Numbered from the stretch's first letter, positions 39,150 to 51,269 are shown. The stretch: 64,000 bases of DNA from Acanthacorydalis orientalis (GCA_034766995.1 CM068314.1:22486126-22550125); one strand, 5' to 3'. The notes: generated by a model from the sequence alone, not told the origin. A program made the numbers and translations.

Positions 39150-41027
39150 TATCCGAAAAACTGTTTGAAAACCGGGTTTTTTGGTCAAAATAATACCGTT
39201 TTGAACAATAATCCGATCGAATCACGCACCACGTGATAGATAATTTCAAGATGCATCTAACGATGTACGACATTAGCCGTTTCGTACTTAATTTCGACTA
39301 ATTATAGCCGAAAAACTAGTTAAAAAATGGGTTTTTTGTTAAAATTAAGTCTTTTTTGGAAAATAATCGAATCGAATTGCACACCACGTAATAGGTAATT
39401 TTAAGACGCATCTACCGATGTGCGATATTAGCCGACTCGCACCTAATCTCGACTACTCATAGCCGAAAAACTGGTTGAAAATGGGTTTTTTGGCCAAAAT
39501 AAAGCCGTCTTGGAAAATAGTCTAATCGAATTGCACACCACGTGATAGATAATTTTAAGACGCATCTAACGATGTGCGATATTAGCCGTTTCGCACTTAA
39601 TTTCGACTAATTATGACCGAAAAACTGGTTAAAAAATGTTTTTTTTTGCCAAAATAAGGCCATTTTGGAAAATAATCGAATCAAATTGTACACCACGTGA
39701 TAGATAATTTTATGACGCATCTAAAGATGTGCAATATTAGCCGATTTGCACTTAATCTCGACTACTTATAGCCGAAAAACTGGTTGGAAATGGGTTTTTT
39801 GGTCAAAATAAGGCCGTTTGGGAAATAATTCAATCGAATTGCACACCACGTGATAGATAATTTTAAGACGCATCTAACGATGTACGATATTAGCCGTTTC
39901 GCACTTAATTTCGACTAATTATGACCGAAAAACTGGTTAAAAAATGTTTTTTTTTGCCAAAATAAGGCCATTTTGGAAAATAATCGAATCAAATTGTACA
40001 CCACGTGATAGATAATTTTATGACGCATCTAAAGATGTGCAATATTAGCCGATTTGCACTTAATCTCGACTACTTATAGCCGAAAAACTGGTTGGAAATG
40101 GGTTTTTTGGTCAAAATAAGGCCGTTTGGGAAATAATTCAATCGAATTGCACACCACGTGATAGATAATTTTAAGACGCATCTAACGATGTACGATATTA
40201 GCCGTTTCGCACTTAATTTCGACTAATTATGACCGAAAAACTGGTTGAAAAATGGGTTTTTTTTTGCCACAATAAGGCCATTTTGGAAAATAATCGAATC
40301 AAATTGTACACCACGTGATAGATAATTTTATGACGCATCTAAAGATGTGCAATATTAGCCGATTTGCACTTAATCTCGACTACTTATAGCTGAAAAACTG
40401 GTTGGAAATGGGTTTTTTGGTCAAAATAAGGCCGTTTGGGAAATAATTTAATCGAATTGCACACCATGTGATAGATAATTTTAAGACGCATCTAAGATGT
40501 GCGATATTAGTCGTTTCGCACTTAATTTCGACTACTTATGGCCGAAAAACTGGATGAAAAATTGGTTTTTTGGTAAAAATAAGGCAGTTTTGGAAAATAA
40601 TCGAATCAAATTGCACACCACGTGATAGATAATTTTAAAACGCATCTAACGATGTGCGTTATTAGCCTTTTTGCTCTTAATTTCGACTACTTACAGATGA
40701 AAAGCTGATTGAACAATGGGTGTTTTGAGCAAAATTGTGTTTTTTGAAAATAATCGAATCGAATTGCACACCAAGTGATAGATAATTTCAAGACGAACCT
40801 AACGATGTGCGATATAATCGTTTCGTACTTAATTTGGACTACTTACAGCCGAAAGACTGGTTAAAAAATGGGTTTTTTGAGAAAAATTAGGTCTTTTTGG
40901 AAAATAATCTAATCGAATTGCACACTACATATAATTTTAAGGTGCATCTGACGATATGCGATATTATCCGTTTCGCACTTGATTTCGACTACTCTTAGCC
41001 AAGAAACTGGTTAAAAAATGGGTTTGT
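39150..41027. repeat. Diverged 155-bp satellite, block 5, with a dimeric higher-order repeat
   Basis: About twelve diverged monomers. Between roughly 39,450 and 40,450 two monomer types alternate: one with AGCCGTTTCGCAC and AATTATGACCG, the other with AGCCGATTTGCAC and CTACTTATAGC. The second type recurs near 39,739, 40,047 and 40,357, a dimer period of about 309 bp. Copies become more degenerate to the right and stop at a (TA)n tract. Confidence 0.9.
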
Positions 41028-41050
41028 TATATATATATATATATATATAT
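41028..41050. repeat. (TA)n microsatellite
   Basis: About 11 TA units at the boundary between the last satellite monomer and the second repeat family. Confidence 0.9.
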
Positions 41051-41520
41051 CCATCCGAGTCCGATTTTAATTTTGTCAGCAAATATACATACAGCATTAA
41101 ATTCCTCATCGACCTGTATGAACAAACTGCCAGATTTTTAATAATTTGCATATTTTAAGAACGAAAAACTCTTTTTTTCAACAGTTTTTTGGACTTTGTC
41201 GGTATTCATCGTAGATCGATTTTAATTTTATCTTCAAATATACATAAAGCATTAAATTACATATCGACCAGTATGAATTTGTTGCCAGATATTTAATAAT
41301 TTGTATATTTTAAGCAAGAAAAGATCGTTTTTTTCAGCGATTTTGTGATCTTTTTGATATCCATCATGGACCGATTTTAATTTTGTCTAAAAATATACAT
41401 AAATCATAAAAATACGTACCGGCTAGTATGAATTCATTTCAGATTTTAAATAATTTGGGTATTTTATGCAAGAAAAATGTATTATTCAGCGATTTTTTCA
41501 ACTTCTTCAGTACCAATGCA
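41051..41520 (+). repeat. Second repeat family, distal block
   Basis: Three tandem units marked by CGATTTTAATTTTGTC, AATATACATA..GCAT and TTTAAGCAAGAAAA. TCGACC-type markers lie near 41,109, 41,264 and 41,418, so the spacing here is about 155 bp. They are related to the units at 35,723-36,912 (shared AATTTTGTCTAGAAATATAC-type sequence). This is the last tandem repeat before unique AT-rich DNA. Confidence 0.82.
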
Positions 41521-44500
41521 GGTGACATAACTCTGAAACTCTATAAATGTCTGTTAGCTAACATTTTCTCAAATTGACATAATATTGGAATAAACAGCTT
41601 CAGAAGAGATTTGAAAGTAAAGTTAATAGTTTTTATGTACTCTCTATTTATAAATATTAACATTTATAAAATATTTCAATAAATTTCCATTATTTTACAA
41701 AGTATTGCAAATTTAAAGTCAAATCCACATGTTTTATTAATCACAATTGAATTCAAGAAAAGATAATGCAACACATTTAAGACTGATCGAAAACAATTTT
41801 AAAATGGGAATATAAAAAGAAATATAATACATTAAATATTTAAAAATGTCAATAAAATAATTTGGGTATATTGCTCCTTAAAAAGCAAAGATGTAAAGAA
41901 ATGTTTGTAAAAAAATATATATTTATTCAATTTCAAAAAAAAATCAAAAATTAAAGTACAATAAAAAAGATATGTTAAAAGAAACTAAATATCAACCAAT
42001 CGATAAAAATCAATATACTTTTAAGAATAAAGTATTAAAATTTAAAGAACATCTGAAAAAATAATTTCATGATATTTATAAAATATTTAATTTCTACTCT
42101 GACACAGCCTTTGTTATAGGTATATAAGTATGTAAATGAAACTAGGAATAAAATCACATTTATTACTGCATATGAACAAGTTTTTCAGTAGATGCAACTA
42201 ATTTATTGTCTATATAAAATCTACATTAAAAAAATGTGTAATTTATTATAATTTAATCATAAAGACACATTTGAAAAAAAAATACCAAAATTCATTAAAA
42301 CATTTAACATGTGTAATAATTTCTGCAGAACATTGTTTATAACAATACCTACACAATAACCAAATATACAATATAAGAAAAGATAAATGTAATTTAAAGT
42401 AATGAAAATTCAGAATAATTTATTAAATAAAACACTAAGAGATAATGATTTAATTAACAATTTCAAAAAATTAAAAATGTTAAATAAATAATAAATGAAA
42501 TATTTAATCAAAAACTATTATATGTTGAGAACTATACCATCATGTTAGTAGACCTCTACCATTGGTATATGTATCAGATTTATATAAATTATAAAACTAA
42601 TAAGAAGGGATAAAATTTATTACCTCAATAAATACTTACTGTCATAACTGGTATTTTTTTAAAAAGAGAAAGCCACTAGACACATTAACTTCCACATTTC
42701 TTGAACTAAACGATTGATTTTATAGGAAGTCACCAATTTTTAAATGATTTTTCAATTGATTATTTACAGTATTTGAGATCTTAACTTTTTTTATAATTTA
42801 AAATCAATAGAACACTATTTAATAATAAACAATACTTACTATTTAAATAATGTAAAATAAAAGTATTCTATCGGGTTACATTAAAATAAGCATTTCGATA
42901 AATTCTTCAAATTTTATAATTTTGCTTTTGAGTTATTTTTAATCCAGCACATAGTTTTTTTTACGATTAACTTAAGAAACATATTAATCATTACACATAT
43001 TTTACCACTTTCAAATAAGTATTTCAAAATTATCTAAAATAACTTTTTTAACACATTTTAAAGACGATATATCTAATTTTATTTTATAATAAATAACTTA
43101 CTTTCTTGCTCAATGAAGTGTTTAATGAAAATTATATTTAGATGAGAATATTTTGGATAATTGAAAATTAGATTTTTTTCTACATACTTATACCAAAAAT
43201 TTTAACTTTCATTAGTAACTTCAAATTCTGAAGTGTAGCTCAACAATATTTTTTTCAAACAAGTTTTTTAAAATAAATATTTATAATCAATACATGTTTC
43301 ATATTTCAAAATAAAAACTCCAAAATATGCTTCTTGTATAAAAAATATTTTTCTATTGGATATTTCTTGAAATTCTGTTAAAATAGTTGAAAATTAAGAA
43401 TAATAGTTTTCAATAGTATTTCAATTTTAATTAGTATTTCAACGATTATTACCTTGTGATTTCCATTTGCATCCATTTGAAAAATGTATATAGTTTTTAC
43501 AAATTTCAAGTTTTAGCACCTTTCAAGAAACACTATTCAAATGTTTCATCACTCAATCAGGCAATAATAAGATGTAATTACAACCAAAAGATCATATCGT
43601 AGTAATTGAATTCACTAGTATACATATACTTCCAAGAGCAGAAATTTCTATAGTGCTTTCCACATCCAAGGAGCAAAGAGTTGATATAAAAATGTTCATT
43701 ATCTGCAAAATATAAACGAACTATGCTCTTCAAAAGGATAGTTCGTTTATGTCCTAAAGACAACTCTAAACTAAAAGTACAAGTATGTCAAGCTTTCACA
43801 AACATAACAACTTACAGGATTAATACCATAGTCAATAATGACTGTGAAAATCGTAATTATTGTTTGTCATCATGAACTTTTTCATCCTAAATTTGTCTGT
43901 TACAAAAATTGTCTCTAAATTTTAGATCTAATCCTAGAATCGTAATTTAGTATAACAAAGCAGAAATATGAAACATAAAAATAACACGTGCTTGAATCTG
44001 CAAGCCCAACGATACCCCGCGCAACCAATGCATAAACCGAGCAGACGTTGCACACCTACTCTCCTCTCAAAGTGTCTGTACAATAGTAATGGACTTCGAA
44101 ACAAAAAAAGAATTGAACTAAATCTTTGCTTAAAAATATACAAAATTAAAAATGTGCCTCTTTAAAGCTTACTATACAATGTGGAGAGTAACATCGAAAA
44201 ACTGTTTTTTGAAGGAAATATTTTTAGAAGTTTCTTAAATGGTAGTGATGTCGAAAACACACTGACAGTAGTGAGTAGAAGGGCAGATTACCCAAGAAAA
44301 ACATTTAACATGATTGACACGAAACATCTGATACGTTTAATGGAGCCTTCGCTGTCTTTCGTTAAATCTCTGAATTCTATTCACGGAAAGAATGAATTCA
44401 GATTTAAAATTACTGAGCGATTGTAAAATAAAGGGCAATTACATTTACAGAAGAAAACACAACGGTTCTACTTTTTTGTCAAAATTGTTTATTGATTTAC

Positions 44501-44546
44501 TTAAGTTCATATTACCTTTCAGTAAGTTTATGTTACTTTTATAGTA
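41521..44546. other. AT-rich unique sequence, no supported gene
   Basis: Low-complexity AT-rich DNA with no coding pattern recognised. A slightly more complex patch at about 43,930-44,430 holds short open frames on both strands (for example 44,181-44,426, plus strand, no ATG at its start). None resembles a family I know, so I do not call them genes. Confidence 0.6.
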
Positions 44547-45359
44547 AAAGGTTTTCCAATAGGGAAACAATTCTTTACGAGGTTATATTTTACAGATGTC
44601 AACTGACAGCTGTACTTTTTTTCGATTTGTTAAGTTTTAATATTGCCACTTTTCGTTATGATTTTGATACAGCAAAACAACGCACTGAAATAATACAATT
44701 ATATTATGAAAATGGTCACTCTATAAAAATACATTTCGTAACTTACATAACATCTATTCTTGACATACTCGTCTATCTGAATCAACAATTTTTTGATTAG
44801 AAAGTAAATTTGAAAAGACTGGATTAGTTAAAGATAAAGAAACATCAGCACGTGCTCGTTGTTCCAGTGGGGTCATTGGAACTTGCTTTTTTGAAAATCC
44901 GGCCTAGTAAAGCGATTCCCTGAATGGAGAAAGATACCGAAATACACAGCTGAAACAATTGATTTATTGAGGACGAAATTTTCTAGTCGTATTATTTCCA
45001 AAAATGGAGATATTAATTGGCCACCGAGATTCTGCAATTTAACACCGTTGGACTACTTTCTTTGGGGTCGCGTTAAAGGTTGAATATACGCCAACAATCC
45101 TAAAACAACTTACGGCCTAAAAGATAAAATCCGAAGAGTAATTGGTGAGATAGAGCCCCAGTTGTCTAGGGATGTTATTGAAACTCTTAATAGAAGAATG
45201 GTTACTTATAAGAAAGCACGCAGCGGTCACTCACGATATTATTTTTCATTTATAAATGGCATACCCACAAATATTATTTACAATAGAGAAACTTGAAATT
45301 TCACGCAAATTCTGTGTTTTATTTCAAATTAAAAAATTGGGTCCTTATTAGAAACCCTG
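44547..45359 (+). mobile_element. Internally deleted Tc1/mariner-superfamily (IS630-like) element
   Basis: The right end reads GGGTCCTTATTAGAAACCCTG followed by TA. A weakly matching inverted copy (AAAGGTTTTCCAATAGGG, preceded by TA) lies at 44,547, so these are probably the terminal inverted repeats; the left one is degenerate. Between them are N- and C-terminal pieces of a transposase on the plus strand, joined by a deletion of its middle. At about 0.8 kb it is shorter than a full element of this superfamily (usually 1.2-1.4 kb). It is non-autonomous and old. Confidence 0.7.
44657..45296 (+). pseudogene. Tc1/mariner-superfamily transposase remnant
   Basis: The N-terminal part reads ...AKQRTEIIQLYYENGHSIK, a helix-turn-helix start typical of insect transposases of this group. 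After a frame break comes SKFEKTGLVKDKETSARARC (about 44,800-44,860), also typical. The central catalytic part with the first two acidic residues is missing. The C-terminal part (from about 44,955) has AETIDLLRTKF, then INWPPRFCNLTPLDYFLWG; the Asp in PLDYFLW is the expected third catalytic residue. An in-frame TGA at 45,081 follows, and the frame ends with TGA at 45,294-45,296. Deletion, frameshift and stop make it non-functional. Confidence 0.82.
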
Positions 45360-46479
45360 TATAAGTACTTTAATTTTACATTTTCTCATTTAATTCATTC
45401 CAAATCACATTATTTTAAATGTTCTTGTATTGTAAAACATAAATAAACAGTATTATATTATAAATTTCATATAATTTTAAACTTTAAATGTATTCATGAA
45501 AATTATTATAAACACATAAACTAGCAAATGATTATGATATATAAATGAGCAAATTTAAATCTATAAAATAATGGAATTTAAAAAGTAAACATTCTGTTTT
45601 TTAATTCCAAAATAGTGAATATTGTTGAATAACACCAGATACTATAAATTACTTCCATTGAAAAGCAATTTTAGAAAATAAGGTAAATATGTATCTAAGC
45701 ATTATACAATTATATCTATATAATTGTATAATTGTAAGCATTATACATTATATCTATATCAATTGTATTACAATGGTCTGTATTGAATAAAGTAGAATAA
45801 ACGTTTTTATAATATGAAAGGTTATCTTCTTCTTCTCTTAATAAAATTCCACATTTCCCGTCACTTTGACCGCAACGTGGTCGTCTGCCACCATCTAGCA
45901 AATGTGGTGTATAAGAAAATTTTTGCAAGGGATAGGTTTCAAGTTTAATTCATTAAGTTTCGTTCTTAGATATTTTTTGTGTTTAACTATATTATGTTGT
46001 AAAAACCAATAAACTGTTTTTTTTTTATTTCTATGATTTTTTTCTATTCTCTCATCAATTTTGACGGGCTATATACTAGTTATAAATGTTAACATCAAAA
46101 AAATGTTAAATTTATAAAATTATCGAATTTAGAAAGTGAAGATTGGTTTTCCCTTATTAAAGACCGGAGTAGCTATTAATTACATCATATATAAACTATT
46201 GAAATTTTGATAACTAACACTCAAAAACAAAATATTTGTATTAGGTAATTGCTTAAGAAACGTTATAATATACATTAGTTATAACAATTAATTGTAATAC
46301 TCTACGTTAATATTGCATCACAAAACATTTAAAAAACAGAGATGAATTTATTTAAAAAATACAATAGTTTGTAACACTATCTGCTCTCTTTAAATCATTT
46401 AATAGATATCAAATTTGGGAGGAAATTTATTAAATACTAGGCATCTTCTTAAAAAAAGGAAGGAGAAATGGTATTAAAA

Positions 46480-46482
<3 letters not shown>

Positions 46483-46525
<43 letters not shown>
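46483..46525. repeat. (TA)n microsatellite
   Basis: About 21 uninterrupted TA units. Confidence 0.95.
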
Positions 46526-46528
<3 letters not shown>

Positions 46529-47193
46529 TGAAATAAAATTATTTTCAACTTTTACAAATAGTATTTTTTAGATAAATATAATAATATAGAAATATGATTA
46601 TGAATAAATAAATAACAGAACTTCCACGTAAATTCCAACATCTTTAATATATTAGTTTAAAAAACGTTTGTTTCAAAGCAGTAAGTGACTAAAAACTTAT
46701 ACATATGTGTTTATTACTTACGCTTTTTTATGACATTGAATTAAAATTTCAATTTTTGATAATATTTATGTTTAAAAATAAATTGTTACATTAATTTTCA
46801 CGGAAATTTTATATTGAAATTGTAAAAATATACGCTTACTAACTAGCCAAATAAGTTAGGCAATAAAATTATATACTAAACTGTTTTATTTTTATTAAAT
46901 TAAAAAAAATCGAAAAATATAATTTCTCATTTCTTCTTCCTTGATCGTTTCTTTTAACAGATATTACTACTAATGAATTTATATATTATTTTACATTAAA
47001 TTATGTTTAATAAATAATATTATTTGATAACTTGTTTTTTTATGATCATCAAATATATGAGTGTGAGGGAGTTCAGTGTAATAAAACACGTTTAAACATA
47101 CTATTTACATATTTTTCTGTATTATTTATTTCTATTGTTTATCTCTCTTGTAATTACTTAACAGCGAAATGAATGAAACATGCACACATACGT

Positions 47194-47200
47194 ACACACA

Positions 47201-47258
<58 letters not shown>
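47194..47258. repeat. Compound (CA)n(TA)n microsatellite
   Basis: About 15 CA units followed directly by about 17 TA units. The short Thr-His/Ile-Tyr open frames over this tract are artefacts. Confidence 0.95.
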
Positions 47259-47264
<6 letters not shown>

Positions 47265-47273
47265 GTGTCCTCA

Positions 47274-47363
47274 GCAGAGGAGATTTCTTTATACACACAC
47301 ACATATATATATATATATATACATATATGTGTGTGTGTGTGTGTATAAAGAAATCTCCTCTGC
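47274..47363. repeat. Near-perfect 90-nt inverted repeat (hairpin)
   Basis: GCAGAGGAGATTTCTTTATA at 47,274 is exactly matched by its reverse complement ending at 47,363. The stem continues through (CA)n against (TG)n into a (TA)n centre, giving roughly 40 bp of paired stem with a TA-rich tip. The unique 20-bp part of each arm is identical, so this is not merely a microsatellite palindrome. Confidence 0.92.
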
Positions 47364-48469
47364 TTTAGTATTTGATTACAAGATGTGTAAACAATGTAGA
47401 AAAAGAGATATAGAAAGAAATACTACCATTTTCAATTATTTTTCGTAAATAATATTATTACTTAATTGCCAAAAATTATATATTTTCCTAACTATTTTGA
47501 AAAATATTAATTTTTAGGAGAATAGTTTTTTACTAGAATTGTTTTCTATTTTTTTCTTTCTTAATATAAACTTTTTAAAATGGTTTTAAATATGAAATTA
47601 TTAAAAAATCACGTTAACTCCTAAACTATAAATTATCAACATTCTACCTAAACTAATTTAAAAAAAAACAATCAAAATATAACGTGCAATGTTTCTGAAA
47701 CAAAACAAAGCTTATTTTTTAAAAAAATATTAATATTATTAGTTCATATAGTTTTCTGTATTTATACAACTGTATTTTTTTTTTTTAAAGTTTAATGTCA
47801 AAAAGAAGGTAAAGTCCTATAATTAAAATATATTCCGTATAAAAATGTTGAATATTTTATTACTTTGAAAATATAAAAAGATAACCTTTAGGTAAAAATA
47901 AGCAAAGAATGTATTATATTTCTGATTATACGTAAAATCAGGTAAGACCTATATTAATGCATATTCAAGTGATTATATTTTTAAAATAATTTTTCTAATG
48001 ATATCAATATTATAAATCATTAAACCTTCAAGATCTTTTTTGATTTATAATTTATTCATATTATAAATGGAATTCCTTGACATGTTTATCAGAAAATCAT
48101 CAATCTATATAAGAATGTTATCTTTAAATTTATAATTACATGAATTTGCTATAATTAAAGTATACAAATCAAAAATCATCTTATTCTAAATTTGTATTTA
48201 TATAAAACTATTATTGTATTAATCAAGCTGGCGAAGTTCTAATTATATTATAAATTTTAATATTTTAAAACAGAAAACTGAATAAAAAATAAAAATAGTC
48301 TAAAGTACAATACATGAAAATTCAGTAAGTTGCAACAATTCATAATATCACAATTAGTATGGTAATGATATACATTGTCCGAATGTCGAATGATGTCATG
48401 ATAATAAACACTAAAATGAAAAATACAACAGAATACCCATTGAGTACGAAAAAAGTGTAGGTTTTTTAA

Positions 48470-48600
48470 TAGCAGCCCACGTGTATACGATGGGCGGAAC
48501 CAACGACAGAAAGCATGTGTACGGTGGTGGGAAACGCAGCGTAGGGGAAGTTATAATTCCTGTGAACGGACAAAAGCGTCGCTTTGACACCTGTACTGCG
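48470..48600 (+). promoter_or_regulatory. Candidate promoter region of Gpa2
   Basis: A sharply less AT-rich, CpG-containing patch in AT-rich surroundings. It has an E-box-like CACGTG at about 48,479, GGGCGG near 48,491, and GGTGGTGGGAAACGCAGCG. It lies directly upstream of the candidate non-coding first exon and is the most promoter-like stretch upstream of Gpa2. No start site can be fixed. It might also serve a minus-strand gene outside this window. Confidence 0.4.
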
Positions 48601-48720
48601 TCGGCAGGATAAAGACAGGAACCGGTGGTGTTATTAACGCTAGAGTGTAGTTACTGTTCAAAGTTGTGTGATCGTCTTCAACTTCTACGTAGCAAATATT
48701 TTTTATACCAGCCTCGAAAA
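48600..48720 (+). other. Candidate 5' non-coding exon of Gpa2
   Basis: The first Gpa2 coding exon begins four bases after a clear acceptor (TGTTTTCTTACAG ending at 54,153), so an upstream untranslated exon must exist. This patch ends in GCCTCGAAAA followed by GTACGT at 48,721, a good donor. The implied intron would be 48,721-54,153 (5,433 bp). The left limit is a guess. Other non-AT-rich patches at about 51,490-51,560 and 52,640-52,740 could be alternative or additional exons. Confidence 0.45.
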
Positions 48721-49369
48721 GTACGTACTCATTTTATTTATATATTATTTGATAAAAATATTTATTCCATAAAATTACTATTATTCGTATAGAGTTCAAA
48801 CCTATTAGATTTTTAAAATATTTTAAATTAAAATTAATGTTTTGATCAAAAATACATAAATATGTTTTATAATTATACGGTAAGTGTATTTTTATATAAT
48901 ATTTTAGATGCATTTTCCCAATATATTTCCCCAAACAAAAAATATGTCTTTTTAAAAAAATATAAATATATTTATTTAATTTAAATTCGACTGTATTTGG
49001 ATTAAAATTCTAATATATTCAAAATTAAATATAATGCTATGAAATGGTGTATTTGTCTTTTTGTTTGCGCAATTTTTTTTCAAAATTATATAGAAAATTT
49101 AATAATTCAATATTAAAATAATAAATGACAAATCTTTTTATAAAAAACTAGATAAGTATTTATGAAATAATGTATTTAAATTATTACTAAAATGATACAT
49201 TTATATTTTTACATTCCATGTAAATATTCTATAGAAAAAAAGACACGCACTTATTTATTTACTTTTCAAATGCTGTTAATTTTTAAACAATTTTTAAAAA
49301 ATAAATTCAATTGCTTCTCTATTTGTGTTTCAAAACTTACTTTTTACCATTAATATCATTTATTTATAG

Positions 49370-49373
<4 letters not shown>

Positions 49374-49431
<58 letters not shown>
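49374..49431. repeat. (TA)n microsatellite
   Basis: About 28 TA units, followed by a degenerate (GT)n stretch to about 49,464. Confidence 0.95.
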
Positions 49432-49434
<3 letters not shown>

Positions 49435-49516
49435 CGTGTGTGTGTGTATGTGCACGCATGTGTGTTTATTTTTAATTAAAATATCTTGTTTTTTATTTAT
49501 GATAATACTACTCTTC

Positions 49517-49518
<2 letters not shown>

Positions 49519-49579
<61 letters not shown>

Positions 49580-49672
49580 ATGTATGTTTGTATGTATGTA
49601 TGTATGTATGTATGTATGTATGTATGTATGTATGTATGTATGTATGTGTATATATATATATATATATATATG
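49519..49672. repeat. Compound (TA)n(GT)n(GTAT)n(TA)n microsatellite
   Basis: About 20 TA units, then about 9 GT units, then about 17 copies of the tetranucleotide GTAT with one GTTT interruption, then about 12 TA units. Open frames on both strands here (Tyr-Val-Cys-Met and Thr-Tyr-Ile-His repeats) are artefacts. Confidence 0.96.
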
Positions 49673-51211
49673 TATACATTTCAATACAAATAATTATAAG
49701 TTTATGTAGTGTCCAACTTTTGGTGATAATAAAAATTAACAAAAATTATTTTTATTATTCTATAATAATTTAATAGGTTAATTAAAACTTAATAATCCTT
49801 TTTGGCTCATTAATTTAAACTTTATAAATGTTTGAAACAAAATTTTAATAAAGCTTTCACTGATATACATTAGATTTATTATATTTTTATAGAACGTAAT
49901 TTAGGTTATTAAAAAAGGGCCATGAAACATGTCCCTTATTAAATTAATTAATAAAAAAGTTTTTATACAACAGATTTTTATTACATTCTAATAAATATCT
50001 ATTTAATAAAATTATTACATACATCAAAATATGTATGTTATATTTTTTTCAATTTCTACACGTGTATTATAAATTAACGAAACATTATGTTTTAAAATAT
50101 TCCAAACGATATTTTGTTTACGATTCAACGAAAATGCATGACAATATGAAATATACAAACTACTTCAATGAAATATCATTAATTCCGCGTACTCGAATAT
50201 TCAAATTCAGGTATCTGGTGTATGTATTATTTTATTTATAATTCTATTATATATTGTATTTAAAATTCAAAGCTTGTCATAGTTTTATTATATTATCTTA
50301 AAGTTGTTCTCTTCATTTTGTTTGAAAATTATCTTTGAAAAGGTGGGCGAACTAGGTATGAAGTAAAGAGTTTATTTACGATGCTCAGTAACAAAAACAG
50401 ATATTTTCTCCATGTTGTGGGAAATGTAACAAAGGGTTTAATTTGGATTGAATATGTAGATGTTGAATATTTTTAGCAATTTTTTCAATTTTCCTGTTAC
50501 AAATACTTTACTTATGGATTTTTTAAAGAAATGAATCGTATTACTTTATAGATATTAATATCATCTAAATATTTTTACTTTGAATGAACATTTAAATTAT
50601 TATTTTTAAAATTTCTCTTCATTCGTATACTCATTTAAAGGTAGTAGCAAACAAATTACATTCACTGAAAATTTCTATAAACAATCTTATATTCTTAGTC
50701 ATTTTTCAATAAAATGACAAACTTGAAAGGTTGCTAAAATGTAATTTCTAGATAATAGGGAAATATTTTTATCTGAATTCACTTCTAAAAAAGATATCAT
50801 ATTTTTGAAATATTAATTTTTACACGAATATCTGAAAAATGTAAGATTTCACTTTAGTTTCTTAAAAGAGGGCTACTTGACTGTTCAATAAAATCATTTT
50901 TTAGAAAGATATTATCAGTATGTCATTTTTTGGAACATTATTGAAAATGTAGTTTAAAATTATTAATACAAAGAATGGTATAAAATTTTCATTTTTGTTA
51001 AACCTGTTGATTTTTATTTTTTTAGCATTAATTAATATTAACGAAAATGAATATAAAATATATCATGACTAATTACATAAAAAATACAGTGAACGTATTC
51101 AAAGACATTGCCAAATTAAAAAAACTGTTGAATACTGCACTTAGTAATTTGTTAATAGTTTTTAATAAAGAGGAAAACATTTAATACTTTCTAAGCAAGA
51201 CATTTTGTTAG

Positions 51212-51213
<2 letters not shown>

Positions 51214-51266
<53 letters not shown>
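51214..51266. repeat. (TA)n microsatellite
   Basis: About 26 uninterrupted TA units. Confidence 0.95.

Positions 51267-51269
<3 letters not shown>

Larger units (their letters stand above)
45362..48469. other. AT-rich intergenic sequence with microsatellites, no supported gene
   Basis: Mostly A/T-rich unique sequence. A short GC-richer patch at about 45,835-45,910 (GACCGCAACGTGGTCGTC) contains part of a 70-codon minus-strand open frame of unknown identity. A (TA)n tract, a (CA)n(TA)n tract and a hairpin are listed separately. No gene recognised. Confidence 0.6.

Noticed and set aside
44181..44426. 81-codon plus-strand open frame
   Set aside because: No ATG at its start, no recognised family, no splice context; possible remnant of an unknown element but unsupported.
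47173..47448. Open frames over the CA/TA microsatellite
   Set aside because: Dipeptide repeats from a microsatellite; also overlap the hairpin.
49430..49773. Open frames on both strands over the compound microsatellite
   Set aside because: GTAT and TA repeats have no stops in some frames; artefact.
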